From positions 4,729,501-4,793,500 of the forward strand of contig OU015675.1 of NCBI GenBank assembly GCA_907165275.2: a DNA stretch of 64,000 nt, in the 5' to 3' direction. Below, piece by piece: positions 45,701 to 57,700 of this stretch; position 1 is the first letter of the stretch, and each line of letters opens with the position of its first letter. Both the position numbers and the translations under genes were made by a program. Source of the stretch: Zygaena filipendulae (lineage: Eukaryota; Arthropoda; Insecta; Lepidoptera; Zygaenidae). The notes under the pieces are model-generated. The model ran no database searches. It was not told the DNA's origin and saw nothing but the letters and a program-made list of their open reading frames with translations.

Positions 45701-48700
45701 AGTTCTGATGACCATCTGTGGTCTTCATCATCAGTTCCACTTCTTCAAATTTTACTTCCCAAAAGCAAATAAACGATTTACTATAAAAAATCCAGAAATC
45801 GCTATAGGTGTACCTATAATTTTTGAAGAGTTCCCTCGATTACTCCAAGATCCCATCATCAGATCTCGACTTGGTGACAGTGGAATCAATTTGGGAGTAT
45901 ACTCTTTCAAACAAAAAAACAATTTTCGAAATCGCTCCAATCGGAATCCGTGAAATACGTATTATTGTTGAGTAGTTCCGATGACCATCTGTGGTCTTCA
46001 TCATCAGTTCCACTTCTTCAAATTTTGCTTTTCATAAGCAAATGAACGATTTACTATAAAAAATACCCAAATCGCTATAGGTGTGCCTATAATTTTTGAA
46101 GAGTTCCCTCGATTTCTCCAAGATCCCATCATCAGATCTGGACTTGGTGGCAATGGGACCTGACTGGGAGTATACCCTTTCAAACAAAAAAAGAATTTTT
46201 CAAATCGGTTCAACCGTCTTCGAGTAATCGGTGAACATACATAAAAAAAAAAATAAAAAAAAAAAAAAACATACATACAATCGAACATAGAACCTCCTCC
46301 TTTTTGGAAGTCGGTTAAAAAAGTAGGTAAAAACGGAAGATGCTTTTGCTTACTCGCGCACACACGCGACTTTGACACGTGCGAGTTGACGAATAAGTTA
46401 ATATGTTACTTTAAAATCCCAAACCTTAATAATTTCTATGATTATTGAAGTAATTATGTACCTGCATGTGCATATTTTTGTTGTTCGTTATTTAATACTT
46501 GCTGTTCCACCGCGGTTTCACCCGCGGTAATTTCGGAGCTCCCGCGGGAATTACAGAATAAAAAGTACCCTGTATCACTCGGGACTACCGTAGCTTCTTA
46601 TAAGTGAAAGAATTTTCAAAATCGGTTCAGTAGATTCAGAGATTACCCCCTACAACAACTCAAACTAACAAACTCACAAACTTTAGATCTTTATAATATT
46701 AGGCTATCCTAATACGTAGCTGTAAATACAGTAAATATTTTATTTACCTCAAAAAATTCAATTAGAGAAAGGTAAAAGCTGCTTACCCAACAAATGCTGC
46801 AGCCAAATAAATCATCCATACAGGCTTTACGTACACGAGTAATATGGTAAACGTTGCCATAGCAACCGAAGACATGAAATAAACAGTCACCAGTGTAAGC
46901 TTGAACCTCTTCGTTGTATCCAGTACGTATCCGTACACGATAGAGGCGGTCATTCCAAATATAATCATAGTAACGCCGATCAGGCCCGCGTCTCTTTCGC
47001 GTCCCTTGAAAAGTAGGTAGACAATTGTGTATTTCATTCAATTTTGTCACAGAACAGATAGAAGGAAGAACAAACTCAGTTTAGTTTTTAATTAGTTATC
47101 CTTTTCGAAACTCACAGTTTTAGGAATATTGTGGGAAATATAATTGGTAGGGTAAAACCCGGATAGTTGCCACACTTTTCGAAATCATTTTATATCTCCC
47201 AGTACATAAATCAAAATATTTTATTTTTTAAACTGGCAAGTACTTTGGTTCTTTATCTACAAATTTATTAAATGTAAAAGACATTATCTTTGAAATTTCC
47301 AGAGTATTAGCGATTTCTACGGACCTCTACTTTTTGTGACATCTATCCCATATATGGGATAGTTGTCTAGTCCATATAAATTACATTTAGGACGACTCGC
47401 CGGGAAACAAGGCATCTATCCCGAAAAATCTTTGATCGCACCTTGCGTTCCCGTGCAATCGCACAGAGACATGAGACCCGGTCCACTTAATAGTAGTTGG
47501 AAAGTCTTTTGATAGATAAATAAAATAGCACGCGATTCATCTGCGAAACTAGAGTAATTACGATCGGGGCAACTATACCCCCAGGGCAACTATCCTGGTT
47601 TTACCCTATGCCAGCTAAGGAAGTTTTGGGAAAGTTAGAGCACTTGCTCAAACTTCCTTTGCAATGTGACGCGCCCGCCTCGCGTACATTGCCTTTCTAG
47701 TCAATATTTAATTATTTTCTCTGTGTGTTTTATTCATACTAAAAATGAGAATACAACAAACACACATTCGCACTTACAATAAACTTATCAATTCGCAGAC
47801 GTAAATAGCCGAAGAACACGAGAAATATTTATTCCAATATCACGATTCAAATGTAATAACGGAGAGAAAGTTTGAAGACAAAAGGAAATGTGATACACGA
47901 AAAAAAAAGAAATGATAGGAAACAATGAAAAAGCGACGGGAGATTACAAAGACCGTTACCGGGAAGTATTCCAAGTAAATCTGACTGAGCAGAGTTGACA
48001 GACCGTTGAAGCATCCATTATTGATTCCAGTGGTGAGAAAGAACGCGACCAAATTCCATTTTGTGAATAATCTCTTTAGAATTCTCATATAACTCGTTTT
48101 GTTCGTTGAGCTCCGATACAGGGAACGCGCTTGGCTTAGCGTCGGCGGTAATGAAGGATGTGATTGGAATGCTGGAATTGAAAAAAAAAAAATTACGAGC
48201 AGTTTTAAGTGTGTCGTGTTTAATTAATTTAACTATAATTATTATATTGAAGAAGTACAAGAACAATATATTTGTAACACTACACAATAATTGCAATTGG
48301 CATAAATTAATTGCGCGAGCCGTCACAATTAAAGAATTAAAAATAATATAGACTAGCTATTCCCCACAGTTTCACCCACGGTAATTTTCGGAGCTCCCGC
48401 GGGAAAAAGTACCCTATGTCCTTCTCTGTGCCTCTGACAACATCTATGCCAAATTGCATGATGATCGGTTGAGCCGTTGAGGCGTGAAAGTGTAACAACC
48501 AAACAAACAGACCAACCAACAAACAAACTCGCTTTCAAGTTTTTAGATTTTCGCGTTTTGAGCACATTATATTATGTAAATTACGCGGGACTTGAATGGG
48601 CTTTAGTCAGCCTGTGACCACGGCGTGATGCAACTCAGCCGAAACGTCAGGCAAAAAAGGTAATAAAAAACATCGCGTTCAAAACTCGCTTTCACTTTTA

Positions 48701-51700
48701 TAATAGTAACAAGGATTGTTATACGAGAGAGTTAGTTAATCGATTCAATCCGAAGTTTATGTATTTTGACTGTGTGTGTGGTGAGCGTGCTTGTATCACT
48801 CACAACTGAGTTCAAAACACTTGTTACTTGGGTAGCAGAGTAATATAAAAGTCAGGTGAAAAAGGTAAGATAAATATATTATAGTTTCAAAAGGAATGAC
48901 ATACAACAATGATCAAACAAAAGAATGTGTATAAAAATATTTAAATATCAAATTGACAGTGTTCTCAGTATAAACATAAAAGAGTTTTAACACCCCCCCG
49001 TAATGAGAACACCCTGTATATACACATTATAATACAAGTAAAAAGACAGTATTAAAATTCACTATACACTTATCACTAGCACTGAAATAATAAAAACAAC
49101 ATCCTGTACATATAAACACATCACTAAACTATACACACCCTATATACATACAATATGATCTAAAGACATACAAAACCTAGAACTAGCCTAAACCTAAAGA
49201 ATTTGTACATTTAAAATGTTTCAGTTTCGGCAAGGGTTTTGTCAAAATGTCTGCGACCATGTCATTTGTGGGTATGTATTTGACTTGTATGTCGTGGTGT
49301 GATAGTGAGTCTCTAATGAAGTGATGTTTGATGTCAATGTGTTTAGTACGTGCGTGATAGGTGTTATTATGAGCTAGTTTGAGTGAACTTTGATTGTCGG
49401 TATGAATGATTATGGGATGAGTGACCGAGAATACTTCACTGATGAGCGTCTTTAAATATATGGCCTCTTTACAAGCTTCAGCCAAAGCCATATATTCAGC
49501 TTCTGTTGTGGAAAGTGCAACTGTTCGCTGTTTGCGAGCTTCCCACGACACAGGTGCACCGCTCATCAGGAAGGTGAATCCAGTGAATGATCGACGGTCC
49601 ACAAGATTGCTTCCATAATCGGCGTCAGCGTAACCTACTGGGTAAGAGTGGTCACCGTGTTTGAAGTGAAGTCTGAGTTCCTTCGTACCCTTAAGGTATC
49701 TAAGGACTCGCTTAGCGGCCTTCCAGTGTACCCCCCCGTAATGTGCATTGAACTGAGATAGGTACGAGACCGTGTGGGCAATATCAGGTCTTGTACATAT
49801 AGAAATGTACATTAATGAGCCGATAAGCTCCTGATATGGGACTTCTAGATTTTCTTCTTCCTTTTCCGGAACAGTGAGTTTTTAACCCAAGTTTCATTGG
49901 CGTAGTGACCGAGATCGCGTCGCTCATACCGAACTTGTCTAGTAATTTTTCGATATATTTTGTCTGATCGAGGGTTATACTGCCTTCACTTTGTACGACT
50001 CTCATACCGAGGCAGTCTTTGACAGGACCGAGATCTTTAATTGTAAACGTCTTTTTGAGTTCGCTTACAAAATTATCTTTTAAATCACTATTGGTTGTCA
50101 TAAAAAAGAAATCGTCGACGAACACTGCGATAACGATAAAATCATTAGGTCCGTCTCTTTTATAGTAAAGACAGTGTTCTGATGCGGCTTGAGTCAGCGA
50201 CAGAGCAGCCATCGCTTGGCATACTTTTTTGTTCCATTGAGGCGGAGCTTGTTTAAGCCCATATAGGGATTTTTTAAGTAAGCATACTTTCCCCTTTGGA
50301 TCAGTAGCAAAACCTTCTGGTTGTTTCATATAAATTTCCTCTTCCAGGTCACCGTTTAAAAAGGCAGTTTCTACATCAAGGTGATGTACTTGTAGCCGAT
50401 ATTGCACAGCAAATGCAAACAAAAGCCTTACTGAAGATAGCCTAGCAACTGGTGAAAAAGTTTCACCATAGTCTACTCCAGCTATTTGGGTGAACCCTTT
50501 GGCTACTAGTCTGGCTTTGTATTTTGTAATGTTCCCACTTGTGTCCTTTTTTATTTTGTATACCCATTTACATTTTGTTGTCTTCCTGCCGGATGGTCTA
50601 TGAACTAGAATCCAGGTTCCATGCTGAATCAATGAATTGTATTCTGCTTTCATCGCTTCTAGCCACTTGTCTTTTTGCGGATGCTCTGTAACTTCTTTGT
50701 AAGTTTCTGGTTCCTGATCTGATGTCATGTAGAGATTCTCCTGATATCTCTCAGGAGGACGCCTGTCTCGGAGAGGGTATCGTCTTTCAGTTGATGTCTC
50801 TACAATGGGTTCAGGTTCAGAAATAATTGGGGAAACTTCATGAGTAAGAGGTTCATCCGGTATAGTCAGCTGTTCTAAAGATGGTGACATCTCGGGTTGA
50901 GTGTCTTCACTGTCTGACTGTACTTGATGTTGTGGCTGTGAAACTGGTTCTTCATCATTTTGAATGGGTACAAAGATTACAGATGGTTGTGGTTGGGGTG
51001 ACTCTTCGTTATGTGAGGAATTTGGATTAGACTCTTCATGCGTTTTATCTTCAATAAACGCTACATCTCTAGCAATAATAATCTGCCGAGGATTATTAAG
51101 GTCTATTAAGCGATAACCTTTGCTTTCTATAGAATAGCCAACAAAGATACAAACTTTAGTTTTGGATTCCAGTTTTGAACGCTTTTCTTTGGGTACGAGG
51201 ACGTGAGCTTCGCAGCCAAAGATTCGCAAGTGAGAAAGGTCGACTTTATTGCCGGTCCATACTTCTTCTGGAATCTTGTTATTTAAAGCTTGCGTGGGTG
51301 AACGATTTTTTAAATAAATTGCCGTATTTACCGCTTCTCCCCAGTACGCTAAAGGTAAATTCGAGTCTTTTAGCATAGATCTTGCTTTTTCAATGATCGT
51401 TCTATTTACACGTTCTGAAACTCCGTTTTGTTGAGGAGTGTACGGCACCGTGGTTTGGTGCACTATACCATTCTCCCTCATAAACGTTATCATGTCGCTA
51501 TTTACATATTCCCGACCATTATCTGAACGGAGAATTTTAATTTTTTCTCCCGTTTGATTTTCGACTAAATGCTTAAATTCGACAAACTTTGTGTAAACTT
51601 CGGCTTTTGTTTTCAAAAGATATCCAAAAGTTTTACGAGAGTAGTCGTCGGTAAATGTTAATAAATATAGGGCTCCGCCCCACGAGTGCGTACTCATAGG

Positions 51701-54700
51701 TCCGCATAAGTCCGAATGAATAAGTTGTAGGACTTTACTCGATCTACTTTTTGAGCTCTTAAACGGTTTCTTTGAAAATTTACCTTGTAGACACGGAATA
51801 CATGTTCCGTGGTAACTTCCAATATAGTCTAGGCCGATACATTTATTTTTTAATATATCCATGCTCTTTGTATTAAGATGGCCAAGACGTCTATGCCAAA
51901 GTAGTGCAGACTCTTTGGTGGAAGTATACAAGGAATGCAATTTATTTACATTTAATCTAAACATACCGTTGTGATTCGACCCTGTGGCAATGACGGGATT
52001 TGTCACATGACAGCCACCGCTTTGAAATATTGTTGCGCCTTTCGGCGTAAACAATACATCGAATCCTTTCTTAACTAAACTACTTACAGATAAAAGATTT
52101 GTAGCGAGACCAGGAACATATAATACATTACTAATTTTATTTACACCATCGGAAATATTTATATTTACAGTGCCCTTACCATGACTCAATAAAGTCTCCT
52201 TATTTGCCACAGTGATAGGAGTTACGTGAGGGGACAAGAACTCGAACCACTCTCTCCTGTTACTCATGTGGGAGCTTGCGCCGGAATCAAGAAACCAATC
52301 TTGTGAACCTGTGGGTGAACGATTAGTGAAACAAGATGAAAGTGTAAATTCGGAAGTATAATTTGTACAAACATTTGACGAAACCGAAACATTCTTGTTT
52401 TTCTTATTTTTTAGAATCCTACATTCACTCACTATATGCCCTAATTTTTTACAATAGGAACAAAATTTCTTCTTTGTTTGTTTCTTGGTGCATAGCGCTG
52501 TATCTGGAGATCTGCTGGTATCTGCTGAGGACTGTACAGCTCGTGATTCTTCTTTTAGAAGAGCTGTCACTACATTTTCCGTGGTGATCTTCATATTAGA
52601 GTGTTCGATGGCCATAACTAAGGGATGATATTTTTCTGGAAGTCCAGTGAGCATTATAATAGCTAAGAATTCATCATCCACTTGTGCTCCAATTCCTTGT
52701 AGTTCTTGTTGGATAGCTAGTGACTCATTCACATACTGTTGAATCTTTCCTTTGAACGAATTTGTTAAGAGTTTTTTCATCAGTGCAAGCCTCCTTGTGA
52801 GTCCACCATCAGCATAAGCTTTTCGTAAACAACTGAATGTTTCAAATGCGGTTTTTGCTGACCTTATAACGGGATAGATGGATTCTTCACAAGATAAACA
52901 TATTTTCGCACGAGCCTTCTGATCTTTCCGTTTTTGATCAGGGTTGGAGAGGTCAGCGGGTTTTACAACGACTTCCCACAACTCTAGGTCAGTGAGCATG
53001 CATTCTATGGCAAATGCCCATGTGCTGAAGTTAGCTGATCCTTTTAGCTTTGATATGCTTATATTTGTTGAGTTCTGCGCTGTCTGAAAATCTTTTGAAG
53101 AATGTGCCGACTGTGAAGTCGATGGAGTATCCATTGCACTTTTCTTAACCTTTTTTAAAAGACTTATTTGAGACCTATAACCACTTATCAGTTATTTCCT
53201 GGGCCCATAACCACTTGTTACTTGGGTAGCAGAGTAATATAAAAGTCAGGTGAAAAAGGTAAGATAAATATATTATAGTTTCAAAAGGAATGACATACAA
53301 CAATGATCAAACAAAAGAATGTGTATAAAAATATTTAAATATCAAATTGACAGTGTTCTCAGTATAAACATAAAAGAGTTTTAACAAAAACTCTATTTTT
53401 TAAGGAAATAAATAAACTAGTAGGTAAATGTACATTCGTAGTAAGTTAAACTTATGTTGTATAAAAAGTTCTTAGAGAAGTTGAAGGGTTGGAACATGGA
53501 CACCCTCAGATTGTCACAAGTCGCATGTTTCTACTTAATATTTCGTAAAACGCAGAACTTCTAAGAATTTTATAAATAACTAGTTGTGCCCTGCGGTTTC
53601 ACCCGCGTTAATTTCAGAGTTCCCGCGGGAATTCCGGGATAAAAAGTACCCTGTGTTAATCTGATGTATAAGCTATATTATTGTAAAGTTTCATTTAAAT
53701 CCATCCAGTAGTTTTTGCGTGAAAGAGTAACAAACATCAGGAAATCGCAAAGTCACGAATGTACCTACCTAACAAAAAAAAGCCCACCTTGCCCAAAGAA
53801 CTGCCGCTTCATAAACTTATAAATCATCCATTTATGATAGTATCTATTACCTAATAAATAATTATTTATTTACTAATAAATCTAATTAACATCTGGCATT
53901 GACTGAGGAGTTAAATACGATCTACTTTCAATACCTGAGTATTAATGAAAGTTAATAAAAAAAAAACTAAAATGCTATGCTTACTTAAAACCACAAGTAA
54001 AGCTATTATACACGAGGCACTTGCGAAGTACACGAACATTCGAAACAAATCATTACTTATCGCTGCATGATCATCTTGGTTCACAACTAGTATTGGAGGC
54101 AAGAAAAAACTGATCACCAAACCGAATTGGAAACCAAACACTCCTATACTGCAGGCGGATGAGACCTGAAAAAAAAAAAACAATCGAACATCGATTATTT
54201 TCTCTTGTAATGTTCATTTTCTCTTGTATTTTCTCTTGTTTCTCTTTCAGACATCCCGCGGGAGTTCGGGAGCAAAAAGTACCCTATATCTTTCTCTGTA
54301 TGCAAAAGGAGATTGCGCTGTAATATTTGAGCTCCGTCCCAAAATCCCTAACAACGTGTAGGATCTATATTCTATCTATCTATATTCTATACAAAATTTT
54401 ACGATATTTTATATTGCCTAAATTACTCTTTATAAAATCAGCTATCTGCTAGTGAAAGTCCCGTTAAAATCGGTCCAGCGGTTTCAGAGATTAGCCGGAA
54501 CAAACAGACAGACAAAAAAAAAACTCCTGTGAATATACCTACATATAATTATGTATAATAGTTATTATGTACCCACGTTTATTATGTAATAAAAAAAAAA
54601 AAAAAAGCCCAGTTGGATATGTGCGTGTAGACTGTCACTGTGTGACTGACATCTGTATAATTATATTTGTAAATCTCCGGTCCTGGCTGAAAATCAGTGC

Positions 54701-57700
54701 TAGGAGTGCCCGCACTCATAGCAATATGCTGAGACAGTGACCGTTTTGGTCATGGGGACGCACCACACAAGCGCCTCTGTCATCTATTCTCATAATTTTT
54801 AACCGACTTCCAAAAAGGAGGAGGTTCTATGTTCGATTGTATGTATGTTTTTTATCATAATGTATTTAAAATATTTTATTATATCTTGTTCTAATGTAAG
54901 TATATAAACTAACTGTAATTGTGTTGTGTCTCTATTTCCAAATAAATGCCTTTTCTTTCTTCTTTCTTTCTTTCTTTCTAATGGGCATGTTGACTAACTT
55001 TTATTTTTTGGTCCGTCTTGTAGATTATTAAAAAATATTGAACACGTATTTTTTCTTTTTTTACGTAATCAAAAAATAACGGCGATATATTGAGTTGAAA
55101 TTTCGTGTGACGTCACGACCCCCTCACCCTAAACTTTAATGCGCTTTATCTCTGTATTTTTTAATTTATTTGAAAAAAACAAAAAATACGTGTCTATTGT
55201 TTTTTTATTTTCTAACTGACGGAATAATTAGAATTTTGATTTTCAAAAGTAGTCCACATCTCCATTATAATTATGATAATGCTTGGATACGTCACCGTAA
55301 ATTCTATAATATAATAATTTATCTCGCGAGATTGTAAACTGTGGAAAGTTTCAATACGGACATGTATGATAACCATTTGTATTTGGCGCATCGCCTGCCT
55401 CTGCCGCACTATTCAGCATTATTTTCGTGCTATGCATTTAGTGAAAAGCTGTTAATTTGAATTTTCAAATAGACGCTTCAATTTTATTTATTTGTATAGA
55501 TACGCATAGAAGACAAACAAACTTCGCTTTCTAAACTGATTCACTGTATAGGCGGAAACGTTTATTTATATTTTTTTTTTTGTTTTTTCATTTTTTACAG
55601 TGTGTACGTGCGTATGTACAGTGCGTACGTACGTAATCTAGGGTAAAACCCGGATAGTTGCCACACTTTTCGAAATCGTTTTATATCTCCCGGTACATAA
55701 ATCAAAATATTTTATTTTTTAAACTGGCAAGTACTTTGGTTCTTTATCTACAAATTTATTAAATGTAAAAGACATTATCTTTGAAATTTCCAGAGTATTA
55801 GCGATTTCTACGGACCTCTACTTTTTGTGACATCTATCCCATATATGGGATAGTTGCCTAGTCCATATAAATTACATTTAGGATAGACGACCCGCCGGGA
55901 AACAAGGCATCTATCCCGAAAAATCTTTGATCGCACCTTGCGTTCCCGTGCAATCGCACAGAGACATGAGACGCGGTCCACTTAATAGTAGTTGGAAAGT
56001 CTTTTGATAGATAAATAAAATAGCACGCGATTCATCTGCGAAACTAGAGTAATTACGATCGGGGCAACTATACCCCCAGGGCAACTATCCTGGTTTTACC
56101 CTACCTATATTATTTTTGATTACCTACGTAAAAATGAATAAATACGTGTCCAATACTTTTTATTAATCTACAAGACTAAAAACGAAATCTTTTTTGACAA
56201 GCCTATTATCAAGGCTCTAGGTAATGTTGTTTGTTTTTGTGTTTTTAAAACAAGGTCTGGGGGAAATTTATGTGGGCATTTTTAATAATTGGTGAGGGTT
56301 TCAGTAACCCTTGGAGATGCGGTCTTTTCTTGCTTACAGCGGGAATTGAATTAACTGTTCAATAAAAAATACCGTTTATAACAAAACATTATATAAGAAA
56401 AATACCACTTTTAGCCCCAATTAAAAGTTTGTAAAAGAAAATTTGTACTTTTGCCCTATTTTTTATAAGTATATTGCATGAAAGTTTAACAAAACTTTCC
56501 TAAAAATAATATACAACAATAGCTACCTATATTACCGCAATAAAAAAAGCGATAACACAATTCTTGACCAAAATACATAGAAATACATAGAGATATTTTT
56601 AACTTCGTTTTCTTTGAATCTAACACTCTTTTTAAACTTAAAAACTGAGAAATCAATGACACGGCATTGCTATTCAAATGAAATTGCTTTCAAAAGTTAC
56701 TAAAGACTTTAACCTTACAGTACATGTTAACTTATCAGAGCTTACAATGTTACCTAGTTACGGGCAACAATATAATCAAATAAAATAACAATTTGAAACC
56801 CAACTCAAAACTTACAAAGTTAGACAATAATTAATCAATTTTAAACCGACTGGAGTAATACAAACTAACACTCGAGAGAAGTGAAATGTAAATTGCTAAG
56901 CAATTTCTACCTCGCTATAGCACTCCGGGTGTACGACGGTGCGCTATTCGAGACATTTCAATTTCAAAATCGACTGCAAACTCAACTTAGATACTTGAGT
57001 GTTAATTACACGTTCGTTAGGATGAAAACACACTAGGAACTGTGGAATCACATTCAAACACATGCAGTATCGAAATCATAGTGCGTGTGTGTATGTGGAT
57101 CCGCGAGAATTCTAGAATAAAAAGTAGGTACCTATCCTATGTTCTTTTCTGTACCTCTGAGAACGTGTATGCTAAACTTCATGATGATCAGTTGAGTTTT
57201 TAAAGGCGTGAAAGTGTAACAAACATACATTCACATAATTATATAATATTAGTTAGAATTGACACATAAAATACTCACTTTTTATCACAGAACCCTTAAG
57301 GAAATTTCGAAATCACTACTACTACCAAATGTTTCATATGACGGGAAATCATAGTGGGTCCTCCAAAATTTATATATCGGCGAGAAGTCGGGAGCACGGG
57401 CAGTGTGGAGGTGAGCGTTCATGCATTGTAAAGGGGCCCCATTAAACCTACACCTGGGTCGCAAGTCCCAGGCACTACTCCATGTTCCCTGCGGATATCT
57501 GGTATGCTATACAACTTCTATGTTGGCGCAATTAATTTTAATAATTTCTAGTTCGTTTTAAATGTGTCGCTCAGCTAATAGTCTCGGTCATGCCTGCCTT
57601 CAGTTACATTGTGTTATGTTATCATCATCAGTTAGTCAGCTATCATATCTGCTGTTATCTGGTACTATATGTTACTTTCTATTCTACATATATATTATAT

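Larger units (their letters stand above)
42760..46786 (-). other. Intron 5 (4027 bp), repeat-rich
   Basis: Holds a LINE/SINE-derived unit (42955-43165), Helitron-like repeats (43170-43320, 44212-44527, 44682-44807, 46496-46703) and the third AACCGACTTCC element (45051-46320). Between 43330 and 44200 nothing is recognised. Confidence 0.8.
48814..53391 (-). mobile_element. Full-length Copia-type LTR retrotransposon inserted in intron 3
   Basis: LTRs at 48819-48992 and 53213-53386 (174 bp each) read identical base by base. AAAAC flanks both ends (48814-48818 and 53387-53391), a 5-bp target duplication. The primer site lies next to the right LTR and a G7 polypurine stretch next to the left LTR, so the element runs on the minus strand, the same direction as the host gene. 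Identical LTRs mean very recent insertion. The coding frame is broken once (near 49879-49883). Confidence 0.95.
48172..53984 (-). other. Intron 3 (5813 bp), mostly a Copia element
   Basis: Without the Copia insertion (48819-53386 plus one target duplication) it would be about 1.24 kb. The remainder holds Helitron-like repeats at 48353-48549 and 53580-53738 and a block near 48600-48680 (GAAACGTCAGGCAAAAAAGG, ACATCGCGTTC) typical of another lepidopteran repeat. Confidence 0.8.

Noticed and set aside
48018..48326. Longer minus-strand frame overlapping exon 4
   Set aside because: It is in the wrong phase relative to exons 3 and 5 and lacks the family sequence; the shifted frame fits both.
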